A stretch of 64,000 nt of DNA from Rhizobium sp. Root1203 (GCF_001424945.1 NZ_LMCW01000002.1:104787-168786), one strand, 5' to 3'. Positions 17,924 to 29,194 are shown, counted from the stretch's first letter. The notes: generated by a model not told the origin, from the sequence alone. Numbers and translations: made by a program.

Positions 17924-19228
17924 TCAGACGAATACGGCCTGATCGACGCGGTCTTCCGTGCCGAAGAATTTCAGGTAGCGCTGGACTTCCTCGGGATCGC
18001 CGGTTGCCTTTTGCGGATTGTCGGACAGCTTGACGGCTGGGCGGCCGTTGGCGTCGCTGACTTTGCAGACGATGGAAATCGGGTTGAGGCCTGAAATCTC
18101 CGTCGGCGCGCAGCCGGCAAAGTCGTTGGTAAGGTTGGTTCCCCAGCCGAAGCTCATGCGCACGCGCCCCTCGAAATGCTTGTAGGTGTCGATGATCGCG
18201 TCCACGTCGAGGCCGTCGGAAAAGATGAGCAGCTTCTGGCGCGGATCGCGGCCCATTTTCTTCCACCAGTCGATGATTTTCTCGCCGCCTTCGATCGGTG
18301 GGGCGCTGTCTGGGCGGAAGCCCGTCCAGTCGGCCACCCATTCCGGCGCGTCGCGCAGGAACGCGGCGGTGCCGAAGGCGTCGGGCAGAACGATCAGCAG
18401 GTTTCCGCCGTAGAGCTTGTTCCAGTCGCGCAGCACCTTGTAGGGCGCGTTGTGCAGCTCCTCGTCGGTCTGCGCCAGCGCGGCGGCCACCATGGGCAGT
18501 TCGTGGGCGTTCGTACCGACCGCCTCCAGATCCGAATCCATGGCCAGCAGGACGTTGCTCGTGCCGGTGAAGGCTGGGCCGATACCTTCCTTGAGCGCCT
18601 CCACGCACCAGCGCTGCCAGAGGAAACTGTGGCGGCGGCGCGTGCCGAAATCGGAGATGCGCAGGCCCGGCAGTTCGCGCAGCCGTTCCACCTTCTCCCA
18701 CATCCGGGCCTTGGCACGTGCATAGAGAACGTCGAGCGTGAACGGGCCGAGCGCCCTCATCGCCGACCGCGACCTGAGTTCGTTGATGATGGCGAGTGCC
18801 GGAATTTCCCACATCGTGGTTTCCTTCCACGAGCCGTGGAAATCCAGCACATACTGCCCGTCACGTTTTGACAGCTCATACTCGGGCAGCTGGAAATGCG
18901 AGAACCAGGCCAGAAACTCCGGCTCGAAAATCTGAGCGCGCCCATAGAAGCTGTTACCGGCCAGCCAGATCGTTTCCTTTTTCGACAGCTTGAGCGTCCG
19001 CGCGTGATCCAGCTGTTCGCGCAGTTCCCCCTCGTCGATTTCTTCGGCGAGATGAACGCGCTTCGTGCGATTGATCAGCGTGAAAGTGGCATCGACGTCG
19101 GGATAGAGCTTCCAGATCATCTGCAGCATCAGCAGCTTGTAGAAGTCCGTATCGATCAGGCTTCGGACGATAGGGTCGAGCTTCCAAGCGTGATTGTAAA
19201 CGCGCCGTGCGATGTCGGTCTTGGCCAT
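17924..19228 (-). CDS. pncB: Nicotinate phosphoribosyltransferase
   Basis: A protein of about 434 aa. It converts nicotinate, PRPP and ATP to nicotinate mononucleotide in NAD salvage. Motifs are [15 protein letters not shown] at the N-terminus, [13 protein letters not shown] (autophosphorylated His region), [19 protein letters not shown] and [11 protein letters not shown] chose the ATG at 19228 with GGGTGG upstream; a GTG 9 nt earlier is possible. It is separately transcribed between the yej-ghrA operon and the convergent transpeptidase gene. Confidence 0.95.
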   Translation of the reverse strand: MAKTDIARRVYNHAWKLDPIVRSLIDTDFYKLLMLQMIWKLYPDVDATFTLINRTKRVHLAEEIDEGELREQLDHARTLKLSKKETIWLAGNSFYGRAQIFEPEFLAWFSHFQLPEYELSKRDGQYVLDFHGSWKETTMWEIPALAIINELRSRSAMRALGPFTLDVLYARAKARMWEKVERLRELPGLRISDFGTRRRHSFLWQRWCVEALKEGIGPAFTGTSNVLLAMDSDLEAVGTNAHELPMVAAALAQTDEELHNAPYKVLRDWNKLYGGNLLIVLPDAFGTAAFLRDAPEWVADWTGFRPDSAPPIEGGEKIIDWWKKMGRDPRQKLLIFSDGLDVDAIIDTYKHFEGRVRMSFGWGTNLTNDFAGCAPTEISGLNPISIVCKVSDANGRPAVKLSDNPQKATGDPEEVQRYLKFFGTEDRVDQAVFV

Positions 19229-19397
19229 GAATTCCACCCATTCATCCGTTCGGGCGCGCCAAGAACCGGCGCACGACGACCGGCTCGTGCGTCTTCTTAT
19301 CGAAAAATCGGCCGATAATGTCCAGCTCTAATAACCGTCCGTCAATTGCCGCGGGTGCCGATCGCCTCGAGAGGTTGCCGAAAGGTTTCCGCCAGCC

Positions 19398-20357
19398 TTA
19401 GTACCCCAGCTCGCTGTCAATGACGAACTGCAGAGCTTCGCCGCGCTCGAACCGCGCGATCTGGTTTTCGACGTGCCTGAAAAGTGCGTTCTCCTCGGAG
19501 ACCGCCGCATCGTGCGGCGTGAGGAAGACGTTCTCCAGCCCCCATAGCGGAGCGTCTGCCGGAAGCGGCTCCACTTCGAACACGTCGAGCGAAGCGCCTC
19601 CGAGCAAGCCGCTTTCGACTGCCGAGACAATATCGGCTTCCACCTGGCTCTTGCCGCGTCCGGCATTGATGAAGACAGGCTTGCCAAGCGCTCCGCCCTG
19701 CCGAAGCCTGGCAAACAGCTGGGCATTGTAGAAACCGGTCGTCTCCGGCGTCAGGGGAAGCAGTCCGACGAGAACATCGGTCTTCGCCAGAAACGAGTCG
19801 AGCTCGCTGGCGTCAAACGTCTCGATGCCTTCCATCTCCTTGGCGGTGCGCGACCAGCCGATGACGTTGAAGCCCATGACGCGGAGCTTCGACGCCGCAT
19901 CCTGGCCGAGGACGCCAAGGCCCATGATTCCGACGGTGACCTCGGCAGCTTCGGGTGCGATCAGCTTGCCCCACCTGCGTTCGCGCTGGTGCTGGTCGTG
20001 CCTGTGCTGTCCGCGCAGGTGCATCAGGCATTGCATGACGACCCACTCGCTCATCCGCGTCGTCAGGCTGCGATCGACGAAACGGACGATCGGCACATCA
20101 GGCAGGCCGGGCAGGTTCAGGAAGCTGTCGACACCGGCGCCGCCCGAGAAGATGATCTTCAGGTTGGGCGCGCGTTCGAACTGATCGGCGTCGGGCTTCC
20201 AGAGCAAGGCATAGTCGATGCCGCTCAGGTCGCGGCCCTTGGCGGCCGGATCGGCGATATTGATGCTGCCGCGATCCGCAAAGGCGGTTTTCAGGATGCG
20301 GGCGATGCCTTCGGGATTGAACTTGAGATCGACGAGAACGGGCGGTCTGGTAGACAT
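19398..20357 (-). CDS. ghrA: Glyoxylate/hydroxypyruvate reductase A-like dehydrogenase
   Basis: A protein of 319 aa, a D-isomer-specific 2-hydroxyacid dehydrogenase. It has the Rossmann motif VGIMGLGVLGQDAASKL, INAGRGKSQVEADIVSA and a LTPHDAA catalytic His region typical of GhrA rather than SerA. It probably reduces glyoxylate and hydroxypyruvate with NADPH. The start is MSTRPPVLVDLKF, 8 nt after the yejF stop, so it is the last gene of the yejABEF operon. Functional connection to peptide uptake is not obvious. Confidence 0.88.
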   Translation of the reverse strand: MSTRPPVLVDLKFNPEGIARILKTAFADRGSINIADPAAKGRDLSGIDYALLWKPDADQFERAPNLKIIFSGGAGVDSFLNLPGLPDVPIVRFVDRSLTTRMSEWVVMQCLMHLRGQHRHDQHQRERRWGKLIAPEAAEVTVGIMGLGVLGQDAASKLRVMGFNVIGWSRTAKEMEGIETFDASELDSFLAKTDVLVGLLPLTPETTGFYNAQLFARLRQGGALGKPVFINAGRGKSQVEADIVSAVESGLLGGASLDVFEVEPLPADAPLWGLENVFLTPHDAAVSEENALFRHVENQIARFERGEALQFVIDSELGY

Positions 20358-20365
20358 GATCTTCT

Positions 20366-22003
20366 TTATTGTTGCACGACCGGCGTCGGCACGGCCTCTA
20401 TGTTGAAGGCTGCGGCCATCAGGGCCTTGGTGTAGTCGTCCTTCGGCGCGCCGAAGATCTCGGATGATGCGCCCTGTTCGACCACCTTGCCGAAGCGCAT
20501 GACGATGACGTCGTTGGCAAGCGCTTTCACCACCTTGAGATCGTGACTGATGAAGAGATAGGCGAGATCGTGCTTCTTCTGCAGGTCGCGCAGGAGATCG
20601 ACCACTTGCGCCTGTACGCTCATGTCCAGCGCCGACGTCGGTTCGTCGAGCATGACGAAGCGCGGCTTCAGCACCATGGCGCGCGCAATCGCAATGCGCT
20701 GGCGCTGGCCGCCGGAAAACTCGTGCGGATACCGCCACCGCGTCGTCGGGTCGAGTCCGACTTCCTCCAGCGCCCAGCACACGCGCCGGTCGCGTTCCTC
20801 GTAGGACAGCGACCGCTCGTGAACCTTCAATCCCTCGGCGATGATGTCGCCGACCGACATGCGCGGGCTGAGCGAGCCGTAGGGGTCCTGGAACACGACC
20901 TGCATTTGGTTGCGCAACGGTCGCATCTCCGTAAACGAATAGTCGGCTATATCCTTGCCGACGAAGCTGATCCGCCCTTGCGAGGAGATCAGCCGGGTCA
21001 AGGCGAGACCGAGTGTCGTCTTGCCGGATCCGGATTCGCCGACCACGCCGAGCGTCTGTCCGGCGCGCAGCGACAGGTCGATCCCGTCCACGGCCTTCAC
21101 ATGGTCGACAACCCTGCGCATCAGCCCCGCCTTGATGGGGAACCACACGCGAATGTCGGCCCCCTGCATGACGATCGGCTTGGAGGTGTCGGAAAGCGGC
21201 GGTTCGCCGCGCGGCTCCGAGGCCAGCAGGTGTCGCGTATAGTCATGCTTCGGATTGGTGAAGACCTCTTCGACGGTGCCGGTCTCGACGATCTCGCCCT
21301 TGGTCATCACGCACACCCGGTCCGCGAACTTGCGGACGATCCCGAGGTCGTGGGTGATGAACAGCATGGACATGCCGTGCTGTCCCTTCAGCTGCCGCAG
21401 CAGCTCGAGGATCTGCGCCTGCACCGTCACGTCCAGCGCCGTTGTCGGTTCGTCGGCGATCAGCAGTTCCGGGCGGTTGGCCAGCGCCATCGCGATCATC
21501 ACGCGTTGCCGCTGGCCGCCGGACAGCTCGTGCGGGTAAGCCTTCAGGCGTTTCTCCGGTTCGCGGATGCCGACCTGGTTCAGCAGTTCCAGCACGCGCG
21601 TACGCGCCGCCTGGCCGGTCAGCCCCTGATGCAGCGCCAGGATCTCGGCGATCTGCTTCTCGATGTTGTGGAGCGGATTGAGCGACGTCATCGGCTCCTG
21701 GAAGATCATCGTGATATCGTTGCCGCGCACCTCGCGCAATGCCTTGTCCGATGCCTTCAGGAGGTCCTTGCCCTTGAAGAGGATCGCTCCCGAGGGGTGG
21801 CTGGCCGAGGGGTAGGGGAGGAGGCGCAGGATGGAGTTCGCGGAGACCGACTTGCCCGACCCGGACTCGCCCACCAGCGCCACCACTTCCCCCCTGTGAA
21901 TGTCAAAGGACACGCGATCGACAGCCAGCGATGTTTCCCCGCCCTGATGGAAGGCAACAGAGAGATCGCGAACGGAAAGCAGGGGTTCTTGAGTACCGCT
22001 CAT
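20366..22003 (-). CDS. yejF: Peptide ABC transporter, fused ATP-binding protein YejF
   Basis: A protein of 545 aa with two complete OppD/OppF-type ATPase domains. The first has [28 protein letters not shown] and [12 protein letters not shown]; the second has [29 protein letters not shown] and [12 protein letters not shown]. Start ATG overlaps the yejE stop (ATGA). YejABEF imports oligopeptides and microcin C-type compounds; in rhizobia it is tied to antimicrobial-peptide tolerance. Confidence 0.95.
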   Translation of the reverse strand: MSGTQEPLLSVRDLSVAFHQGGETSLAVDRVSFDIHRGEVVALVGESGSGKSVSANSILRLLPYPSASHPSGAILFKGKDLLKASDKALREVRGNDITMIFQEPMTSLNPLHNIEKQIAEILALHQGLTGQAARTRVLELLNQVGIREPEKRLKAYPHELSGGQRQRVMIAMALANRPELLIADEPTTALDVTVQAQILELLRQLKGQHGMSMLFITHDLGIVRKFADRVCVMTKGEIVETGTVEEVFTNPKHDYTRHLLASEPRGEPPLSDTSKPIVMQGADIRVWFPIKAGLMRRVVDHVKAVDGIDLSLRAGQTLGVVGESGSGKTTLGLALTRLISSQGRISFVGKDIADYSFTEMRPLRNQMQVVFQDPYGSLSPRMSVGDIIAEGLKVHERSLSYEERDRRVCWALEEVGLDPTTRWRYPHEFSGGQRQRIAIARAMVLKPRFVMLDEPTSALDMSVQAQVVDLLRDLQKKHDLAYLFISHDLKVVKALANDVIVMRFGKVVEQGASSEIFGAPKDDYTKALMAAAFNIEAVPTPVVQQ

Positions 22004-23148
22004 TGGAATGTCTTCCTTGGATCGAAGGCATCGCGCACCGCCTCGCCGATGAAGATCAGCAGGGAAAGCATGATCGACATCGCGAAGAAGGCCGTCAGGC
22101 CGAGCCACGGCGCCTGCAGATTGGACTTCCCCTGGGCAATCATCTCTCCCAGCGACGGAGAGCCGGGCGGCATTCCGAAGCCGAGGAAGTCGAGCGAGGT
22201 CAGCGTCGTGATCGACCCCGACAGGATGAACGGCAGGAAGGTAAGGGTCGCCACCATGGCGTTCGGCAAGAGGTGTCGCCACATGATGGTGCGGTTGTTG
22301 ACGCCGAGCGCGCGGGCGGCGCGCACATATTCGAAGTTTCGTGCTCGCAGGAATTCGGCGCGCACGATGCCGACGAAGCCGACCCAGGAGAACAACAGCA
22401 TGATGCCCAGCAGCACGAAGAAGCCGGGCGGCAGGATCGCAGCGATGATCAGCAGGATATAGAGCACCGGCATCGACGACCAGATTTCGATGAAACGCTG
22501 CAGGAGCAGATCCGTCCAGCCGCCGAAATAGCCCTGGATCGCGCCGGCCCCTACGCCGACGACAGCCGAGCAGATCGTCAGAACCAGGCCGAACAGGACC
22601 GAGATGCGGAAGCCGTAGATGACGCGCGCGAGCACGTCCCGCGCCTGGTCGTCGGTGCCGAGCCAGTTGAGGTTGCTGAAGGTGCAGCCCGGATCGTTGA
22701 CGCCCTGCGGATAGCCGGAGCATCGCTCCTCCTGGCTCATCATCCAGAAGGGTGCGGTCGGCGCCGAATGCGGAATGTTGGAGTTGACCGAGCGGTAGGA
22801 GTAACGGATCGGCGGCCAGATCATCCAGCCGTTCGCGTTGATCTCGTCCGATATGACGTCGGACCGGTAGTCCGTTTCGGCCAGGAAGCCGCCGAACTTC
22901 TCCTCGGGATAGTTGACCAGCACGGGAAACAGGATCTCGCCCTTGTAGGAGGCGACGATCGGCCGGTCGTTGGCGATGAACTCGGCAAACAGGCTGAGGA
23001 TGAACAGCAGGAGAAACAGCCAGAGCGACCAGTAGCCCCGCCGGTTCGCCTTGAAGTTCTTCCAGCGGCGGATGTTGGTCGGCGACAGCAGGCCCTTGCG
23101 CGGCGGCTTGACCGGCGTCGCGGTCACCGGATTGGCGGCGGTGTCCAT
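22000..23148 (-). CDS. yejE: Peptide ABC transporter permease YejE
   Basis: A protein of 382 aa. The N-terminal cytoplasmic stretch (LLSPTNIRRWKNFKANRRGYWSLW) with a first membrane helix is typical of OppC/YejE. A periplasmic insert follows (..DPGCTFSNLNWLGTDDQARDVLARVIYG), then the BPD_transp_1 helices with the EAA loop (RAARALGVNNRTIMWRHLLPN). Start and stop codons overlap yejB and yejF, so translation is coupled. Confidence 0.94.
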   Translation of the reverse strand: MDTAANPVTATPVKPPRKGLLSPTNIRRWKNFKANRRGYWSLWLFLLLFILSLFAEFIANDRPIVASYKGEILFPVLVNYPEEKFGGFLAETDYRSDVISDEINANGWMIWPPIRYSYRSVNSNIPHSAPTAPFWMMSQEERCSGYPQGVNDPGCTFSNLNWLGTDDQARDVLARVIYGFRISVLFGLVLTICSAVVGVGAGAIQGYFGGWTDLLLQRFIEIWSSMPVLYILLIIAAILPPGFFVLLGIMLLFSWVGFVGIVRAEFLRARNFEYVRAARALGVNNRTIMWRHLLPNAMVATLTFLPFILSGSITTLTSLDFLGFGMPPGSPSLGEMIAQGKSNLQAPWLGLTAFFAMSIMLSLLIFIGEAVRDAFDPRKTFQ

Positions 23149-24242
23149 CAGACGTCCCTCCGCTCGAAGTCGATGCGCGGATCGATCCAGGTGTAGATCA
23201 GGTCGGAGACGAGGCTCACGAACAGGCCGAGCAGCGAGAAGATGTAGAGCGTCGCAAAGACGATCGGATAATCTCGGTTGACCACCGAGAGGTAGCCGAG
23301 GCGCCCAAGTCCGTCGAGCGAGAAGATGTTCTCGATCAGGAGCGATCCCGTGAAGAAGGCGGAGATGAAGGCGCCCGGAAAGCCGGCGATGATGATCAGC
23401 ATGGCATTGCGGAAGACGTGGCCGTATAGCACCTGCCGTTCGTTCAGACCCTTGGCGCGGGCAGTCACCACATACTGCTTCTTGATCTCTTCGATGAACG
23501 AGTTCTTGGTCAGAAGCGTCGTCGTCGCGAAGGCGGCGAGCGACAGCGAGATCAGCGGCAGCGCCAGATGCCAGAAATAGTCGAGCGGCTTCTGCCACCA
23601 GGCAAGCTGGTCGAAATTGTCCGAGACGAGGCCGCGTAGAGGGAACCAGTCGTAGAACGAACCGCCGGCGAAAAGTACGATCAGCAGGATGCCGAACAGG
23701 AAGCTCGGCACGGCATAGCCGATGATGATCACGCCTGATGTCCAGACGTCGAAGGTCGAGCCGTCCCTGACGGCCTTGCGGATGCCGAGCGGGATCGAGA
23801 TGCCGTAGGAAAAGATCATGATCCAGACGCCGAGCGAGGCCGAGACGGGCAGCTTGTCCTTGATCAGGTCGAGAACGGACGTGTTGCGGAAGAAGCTCTC
23901 GCCGAAATCGAAGCGGATGTAATTCCACATCATTTCGCCGAAGCGCGTCAGCGGCGGCTTGTCGAAGCCGAACTGCTTCTCGAGCTTGGCGATCAGCTCC
24001 GGATCGAGGCCCTGCGCGCCGCGGTATTTCGAGCCGCCCTCGTCGAGGCCGCCACCGCCCATCAGGTCGCCGCCACCGCCGGAAATGCGAGAATCCGCCC
24101 CCTGCGCATCGCCGGTCAGTTGCGCGATCACCTGCTCGACGGGCCCGCCCGGCGCAAACTGGATGACGGTGAAGGATATGGCCATGATCCCGACGATCGT
24201 CGGGATCATCAAAAGCAGGCGGCGAAGGACATAGGCTCCCAT
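23148..24242 (-). CDS. yejB: Peptide ABC transporter permease YejB
   Basis: A protein of 364 aa, OppB/YejB family. N-terminal [20 protein letters not shown] is the first helix, and [14 protein letters not shown] is the family signature. A Gly/Asp-rich insert ([18 protein letters not shown]) in the periplasmic loop is characteristic of alphaproteobacterial YejB. The EAA loop [20 protein letters not shown] is present. It is 159 nt from yejA and overlaps yejE by one base. Confidence 0.94.
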   Translation of the reverse strand: MGAYVLRRLLLMIPTIVGIMAISFTVIQFAPGGPVEQVIAQLTGDAQGADSRISGGGGDLMGGGGLDEGGSKYRGAQGLDPELIAKLEKQFGFDKPPLTRFGEMMWNYIRFDFGESFFRNTSVLDLIKDKLPVSASLGVWIMIFSYGISIPLGIRKAVRDGSTFDVWTSGVIIIGYAVPSFLFGILLIVLFAGGSFYDWFPLRGLVSDNFDQLAWWQKPLDYFWHLALPLISLSLAAFATTTLLTKNSFIEEIKKQYVVTARAKGLNERQVLYGHVFRNAMLIIIAGFPGAFISAFFTGSLLIENIFSLDGLGRLGYLSVVNRDYPIVFATLYIFSLLGLFVSLVSDLIYTWIDPRIDFERRDV

Positions 24243-24401
24243 CAGCGAGTGGCCCCCGGGGAGTTCTTGGTCGTGCCTTCCAGTCTATTCCCGTTCAATC
24301 CGCCAGCCTTTTTTCGCCGGTCATGTCCGGCCTCTGTTCTTGTTCCGAACTGATTCGGACCGCCCATTTGGAGCCCAGCCGTGCGGCCAATGCAAGGCCG
24401 C

Positions 24402-26237
24402 TCACTTTGCCGCTTTCGACCACCAGATATCCGGGAAACCGGTGGAATAGGTGGGCAGCTCGGCAGGGCGTTCGAATTTGTCCCAATATGCGATCGGGAT
24501 ATCCGAGCGATAGTAGAGCGGCACGACATAGTGCCTTGCCAACATCACGCGATCCATCGCCTTGATCGCGGCAATCTGATCGTCGCGGCTCGGCGCGAAT
24601 ATGATCTTCTTGATCAGTTCATCGACCGCGGGATCGGCAATGCCCGCGTAGTTGCGCGATCCCTGCTGGCTGGCGGCGGCCGAACCCCAGTAGTCGGCCT
24701 GCTCGTTGCCGGGGTTCATCGTCTCGGCCCAAACATTCCAGATCATGTCGTAGTCGAAGCTGCGAACGCGGTTGGTGTACTGGGATGGATCGACGGTGCG
24801 CACGCGCGCGTCGATGCCGATCTTCCTGAGTGCCTGCGTATAAGGAACGGCAACCCGTTCCAAAGTCGGGCTGCTGAGGAGCAGCTCGAAGGAGAGGGGC
24901 TTGCCGGTCTTGGTGTTTACCATCCGGCTGCCCTGGATTGCGTAGCCGGCCTCCTTAAGCAGGCTGATCGCCTTGCGCAGGTTCTCGCGACTTTTCTGCG
25001 GATCGCCACCGACCGGATTGCTGTAGGGCGTAGTGAAAATCTCCGCCGGCACCTTGTCTTTCATGCCCTGCAGGATCTCCAGCTCGCGGCCTTCGGGCAG
25101 GCCGGATGCCGCGAGTTCGGTGCCGAAGAAGAAGCTGTCGACGCGATTGTAGGCGCCGAAGAACACTGTGCGGTTCATCTCCTCGAAGTCGAAGGCGTAA
25201 TTCAGCGCCTCGCGCACGCGCTCGTCCTTGAATATGTCGCGGCGTATGTTCGGCACCATGGCCTGCATGATGCCGGTCGCGCGAAGCTGGTTCGGCAGTT
25301 CTTCGCGCTTGATGCGTCCGTCCTTGACGGCTGGGAAGTCGTACCCCGTCGCCCAGCGGCTCGCTTGGTTCTCCTGCCAGAAATCCACGTTGCCGGCGCG
25401 GAACGCCTCGAACTCGACATCCCTGTCACCGAAGTAGGTGTAGGACACAGCGCCGAAATTATTCTGCCCGACATTCACGTTGACGTCCTTGCCCCAGTAA
25501 TCGTCCCGCAGCTCGTAGGTGATCTTGCTGCCGGCTGAAAAGGGGCCGATCTTGTAAGGACCGGAACCCATGACGGGCTCAAGTGTCGTCTTCGAGATGT
25601 CCCGTGGCTTTCCGTCGGGTCCTTTGCCTTCCCACCATGCCTTGGGCACGACTTGGAGCTGGCCGAGAATGTTGGGAAGCTCCTTGTTTCCCGTCTCGTC
25701 GAAGGCGAAGGTGACGTCGCGCTCGCCTGTCTTTTCGGCCTTCACGACATGGCCGTAGTAGTTCGAAAGAAGCGGATTGAGTTCCTTCGACTTCTCGAAG
25801 CTGAAGATCACGTCCTCCGGCGTCACCGGGCTTCCGTCAGCCCACTTGGCTTCCTTGCGCAGCCGAAATGTCGCTCTGGAAACATCGTCGGGATACGAGA
25901 CGCCTTCGGCAAGCAGGCCGTAGGAGGCAAGCAGTTCGTCGTCGGCCGACTTCATCAGCGTTTCGAAAACGAGCCCGAGCCCCGTCACCGTTTGGCCTTT
26001 GCTCAGAAGCGGATTGAACGTGTCGTACGTCCCTGCCGTCGAGAGCCTGAGGTCTCCGCCCTTCGGCGCATCCGGGTTGACGTAGTCGAAACGTTTAAAG
26101 CCGGGCTGGTACTTGAGTTCGCCGATTGACGACGTGCCGATCCGGAAATTCTGCTCCTGCGCCGACGCCTGCAAAGGCAGGGCAAAGACGCCGGCAAGAG
26201 AGAGAACCAAACCCAGTTTCGACCACGCACGCGCCAT
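24402..26237 (-). CDS. yejA: Peptide ABC transporter substrate-binding protein YejA
   Basis: A protein of 611 aa. The signal peptide is MARAWSKLGLVLSLAGVFALPLQASA. The body is a family-5 (SBP_bac_5) extracellular solute-binding protein with YVNPDAPKGGDLRLSTAGTYDTFNPLL, WADGSPVTPEDVIFSFEKSKE, MGSGPYKIGPF and FEAFRAGNVDFWQENQASRWATGYD, all typical of YejA. It is the first gene of yejABEF-ghrA; the promoter should lie in the 260-nt divergent region shared with mepA. Confidence 0.94.
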   Translation of the reverse strand: MARAWSKLGLVLSLAGVFALPLQASAQEQNFRIGTSSIGELKYQPGFKRFDYVNPDAPKGGDLRLSTAGTYDTFNPLLSKGQTVTGLGLVFETLMKSADDELLASYGLLAEGVSYPDDVSRATFRLRKEAKWADGSPVTPEDVIFSFEKSKELNPLLSNYYGHVVKAEKTGERDVTFAFDETGNKELPNILGQLQVVPKAWWEGKGPDGKPRDISKTTLEPVMGSGPYKIGPFSAGSKITYELRDDYWGKDVNVNVGQNNFGAVSYTYFGDRDVEFEAFRAGNVDFWQENQASRWATGYDFPAVKDGRIKREELPNQLRATGIMQAMVPNIRRDIFKDERVREALNYAFDFEEMNRTVFFGAYNRVDSFFFGTELAASGLPEGRELEILQGMKDKVPAEIFTTPYSNPVGGDPQKSRENLRKAISLLKEAGYAIQGSRMVNTKTGKPLSFELLLSSPTLERVAVPYTQALRKIGIDARVRTVDPSQYTNRVRSFDYDMIWNVWAETMNPGNEQADYWGSAAASQQGSRNYAGIADPAVDELIKKIIFAPSRDDQIAAIKAMDRVMLARHYVVPLYYRSDIPIAYWDKFERPAELPTYSTGFPDIWWSKAAK

Positions 26238-26497
26238 CCGCCAGCCCCATATTGTTGTTCGCTTCGCCGAGAATAGGCGAAAAGCAGGCGAAAAACAGGT
26301 GACCCTTCAGTTTTTATGGGGTTCGCGGAATCGTGACTGTTTTGTCATCGGGTACGGGTCGACCGACAAATTCGACTGAGGCGATTTCGCCCCGCAGTCG
26401 GCAAAGGCCAAAACATCGATTCACCAAAATTGCTTTTCACGGTAGGCTCGATTGCAAATCACCCGAGCCCAGGTTCGGCAGACGTTCAGGAAATGGC

Positions 26498-27571
26498 ATG
26501 GTTCTCCGCATCTCTCACGCACTTCATACTCTAGGCAGGCTGGCGCTCGCCGGCGCGATGGGCGCAAGCATCATCGCCGGGGATGTCGCCGCGCAGCAGA
26601 AGCAGCCGAGCCCGGGGAGCGCGAAGGCGATTTTCGGGTCGGTCGCGCTGCCGACCCAAGGGGCCGCGCAGCCCTTCGGTTTTTATGCCAAGGGCTGCAT
26701 GACAGGCGCCGTGGCGCTGCCCGCCGATGGGCCGACATGGGAGGCAATGCGGCTTTCGCGCAATCGTCGCTGGGGCAATCCTGCGATGATCGGATTGCTG
26801 GAACGGCTGTCACGTGATGCTGCAAACTACGACGGCTGGCCTGGCCTTCTCGTCGGCGATATTGCGCAGCCGCGCGGAGGGCCGATGTTCAACGGCCACG
26901 CCTCGCACCAGATCGGCCTCGATGCCGACGTCTGGCTCACCCCCATGCCGTCTCACAGGATGAGCGCAGAAGAGCGTGAGACGTTGCCGTTCACGACGAT
27001 GCTGCAGAAGAACGCGTTCCTGACCATCAATCCCGACGTCTGGAGCGATGCGCATGCGCGGCTTCTGATGCGTGCGGCGAGCTATCCGCAGGTCGAGCGT
27101 ATCTTCGTCAATCCGGCGATCAAGAAGAAGATGTGCGACACCTGGACCGGCGATCGCACCAATCTGGGCAAGCTTCGTCCCGAATACGGTCACGATTCGC
27201 ATTTCCACATCCGCATCAAGTGCCCGCCGGGCGCTGCAGGCTGCAAGCCTCAGGCGCCAGTTGCCGCCGGCGACGGCTGCGGCAAGTCCCTGGCATGGTG
27301 GTTCACCAAGGAGCCCTGGGCTCCGCCGAAACCGCCCAAGCCAGGTGCGAAGCCGGTCAAGCCGCGCGAGGTCATGGTGTCGGATCTTCCCAACGCCTGC
27401 TCGGCGGTTCTCGCTGCGCCGCCGGTCTCCTCGGTTCGGGCCGCGACCTATGGCGGGGCGTCGGCGGCCGAGGCCTTGACGGTTGCCCCGGCGGCAGAGC
27501 CTGCGGTTGCTCCCGACGAGGCGCTGCCTGCTACCGGACCCATTCCCGACGACAAACCATCTGTCCAATGA
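26498..27571 (+). CDS. mepA: Penicillin-insensitive murein endopeptidase
   Basis: A protein of 357 aa if it starts at the ATG after AGGAAAT. It has a signal peptide (LGRLALAGAMGASIIAGDVAA), then a peptidase M74 domain that cuts D-Ala-mDAP cross-links in the periplasm. Zinc and catalytic motifs are FNGHASHQIGLDADVWL and YGHDSHFHIRIKCPPG. The C-terminal about 100 residues are Pro/Ala-rich (PPKPPKPGAKPVKPRE..) and longer than the enterobacterial enzyme. It is divergent from yejA. Confidence 0.93.
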   Translation: MVLRISHALHTLGRLALAGAMGASIIAGDVAAQQKQPSPGSAKAIFGSVALPTQGAAQPFGFYAKGCMTGAVALPADGPTWEAMRLSRNRRWGNPAMIGLLERLSRDAANYDGWPGLLVGDIAQPRGGPMFNGHASHQIGLDADVWLTPMPSHRMSAEERETLPFTTMLQKNAFLTINPDVWSDAHARLLMRAASYPQVERIFVNPAIKKKMCDTWTGDRTNLGKLRPEYGHDSHFHIRIKCPPGAAGCKPQAPVAAGDGCGKSLAWWFTKEPWAPPKPPKPGAKPVKPREVMVSDLPNACSAVLAAPPVSSVRAATYGGASAAEALTVAPAAEPAVAPDEALPATGPIPDDKPSVQ

Positions 27572-27659
27572 GCGCAGTCACAGGGCGCTCTTTCAAAGGC
27601 AAATCACTTCGTATAGAAGCGGTCAAATCGATTGAATTTTCGGACGGAGGTCGCCTTTT

Positions 27660-28043
27660 ATGGCCAATGGCAAATGCCTTGCGTTGATCGCGCACGACCA
27701 GAAGAAGGATGACATGGCCGAGTTCGCGCGCCGCAACCGCGAGACGCTGGCCGCGAACTGGAAGATCGTCGCCACAGGCACGACCGGCGGCCGCGTTCTG
27801 GACGCCGCACCTGACCTCGACGTGACGCGGCTGAAGAGCGGCCCGCTCGGCGGCGACCAGCAGATCGGCGCGCTGATCGCGACGGGCGAAGTCGATGCCC
27901 TCATCTTCTTCGTCGATCCATTGACGCCGATGCCGCACGACGTCGACGTCAAGGCGCTGATGCGGCTTGCCATCGTCTATGATATTCCAATGGCGCTCAA
28001 CGAAGCGACTGCGGACAAGCTAATCGCAAATCTTCACGCTTAA
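27660..28043 (+). CDS. mgsA: Methylglyoxal synthase
   Basis: A protein of 127 aa, short but complete for alphaproteobacteria. It converts dihydroxyacetone phosphate to methylglyoxal and phosphate, a bypass of lower glycolysis. It contains [21 protein letters not shown] (phosphate binding), [12 protein letters not shown] (catalytic Asp region) and [18 protein letters not shown]. It lies 33 nt before glk, consistent with a small glycolytic unit. Confidence 0.94.
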   Translation: MANGKCLALIAHDQKKDDMAEFARRNRETLAANWKIVATGTTGGRVLDAAPDLDVTRLKSGPLGGDQQIGALIATGEVDALIFFVDPLTPMPHDVDVKALMRLAIVYDIPMALNEATADKLIANLHA

Positions 28044-28075
28044 CCGGCGCTGAAGGCGCACTCACGGAACCTGCC

Positions 28076-29101
28076 ATGCACCAGCTCGACACCAGCGAAG
28101 CCTCCTTGCCCTATCCGATCCTTATCGGTGATATCGGCGGCACCAACGCCCGCTTTGCGATCATCGCGGACGCGACCGCTGAACAGATCAATTTTCCGAA
28201 TGTCCGCACAGCGGACTTCGAGACCATCGACGATGCCATCCGTGCCGCCATTTTCGAAAAGAGCACCATCAAGCCGCGCTCTGCGATCCTTGCCGTCGCC
28301 GGACCGATCAGCGACGACGAAATCCCGCTGACCAATTGCGACTGGGTGGTTCGCCCGAAAACGATGATCGAAGGCCTGAGACTGGAAGACGTGCTCGTCG
28401 TCAACGATTTCGAGGCGCAGGCGCTGGCGATCTCCGGCCTCTCCAGCGAAAATCGGGAACGCCTTGGTCGCGCATCGGGCGAGATGGTCGCGTCCCGTGT
28501 GGTCCTTGGCCCCGGCACCGGCCTTGGCGTCGGGGGGCTCATCCATGCACGCAACGTCTGGATTCCTGTGCCGGGCGAGGGCGGGCATGTCGATCTCGGG
28601 CCGCGCACCAAGCGGGATCTTGAGATTTTTCCGCATGTCGAAACCATCGAGGGCCGGATTTCCGCAGAACAAATCCTGTGCGGCCGCGGGATCGTCAACC
28701 TCTACCGTGCGATCTGCGCCGCCGACGGTGTCGAGCCGACTTACGCCGATCCGGCTGATATCACGTCGCATGCGCTTGCCGGAACCGACGCCGTTGCCGT
28801 CGAGACCATCGCACTCTTTTCGACCTATCTCGGACGCGTTGCCGGCGATATGGCGATGATTTTCATGGCTCGGGGCGGCGTCTTCCTGTCGGGCGGCATC
28901 TCGCAGAAGATTTTGCCGGCGTTGCGAAAGCCGGAATTCCGGGCTGCTTTCGAGGACAAGGCACCCCATTCCGCCTTGCTCGCGACCATTCCCACCTACG
29001 TCGTCACCCATCCGCTTGCGGCGCTTGCGGGCCTTTCGTCCTATGCGCGCAAGCCGGACAGTTTCGGCGTTTCGACGGACGGGCGTCGTTGGCGAGGCTA
29101 G
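28076..29101 (+). CDS. glk: Glucokinase
   Basis: A protein of 341 aa, ROK-independent Glk family. It phosphorylates glucose at C6. It shows [15 protein letters not shown] (phosphate 1), [37 protein letters not shown] and the glucose site [13 protein letters not shown]. It follows mgsA closely and precedes an exporter gene behind a perfect palindrome. Confidence 0.95.
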   Translation: MHQLDTSEASLPYPILIGDIGGTNARFAIIADATAEQINFPNVRTADFETIDDAIRAAIFEKSTIKPRSAILAVAGPISDDEIPLTNCDWVVRPKTMIEGLRLEDVLVVNDFEAQALAISGLSSENRERLGRASGEMVASRVVLGPGTGLGVGGLIHARNVWIPVPGEGGHVDLGPRTKRDLEIFPHVETIEGRISAEQILCGRGIVNLYRAICAADGVEPTYADPADITSHALAGTDAVAVETIALFSTYLGRVAGDMAMIFMARGGVFLSGGISQKILPALRKPEFRAAFEDKAPHSALLATIPTYVVTHPLAALAGLSSYARKPDSFGVSTDGRRWRG

Positions 29102-29148
29102 CCGACCCTAGCCAAACGGGCGCCAACTCTTTATAGAGCCGCTCGAGC

Positions 29149-29170
29149 GCGAGCCGACATGTCGGCTCGC
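29149..29170. repeat. Perfect 22-bp palindrome before the exporter gene
   Basis: Each arm is GCGAGCCGACA, and the two meet without a spacer. It lies 47 nt after the glk stop and overlaps ATGs (29159, 29171) that would otherwise be possible starts of the exporter. It has no T-run directly behind it. It could be a regulator site or an mRNA hairpin. No function is proven. Confidence 0.6.
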
Positions 29171-29194
29171 ATGGTCCGAGACAGGAAGCTTTTT

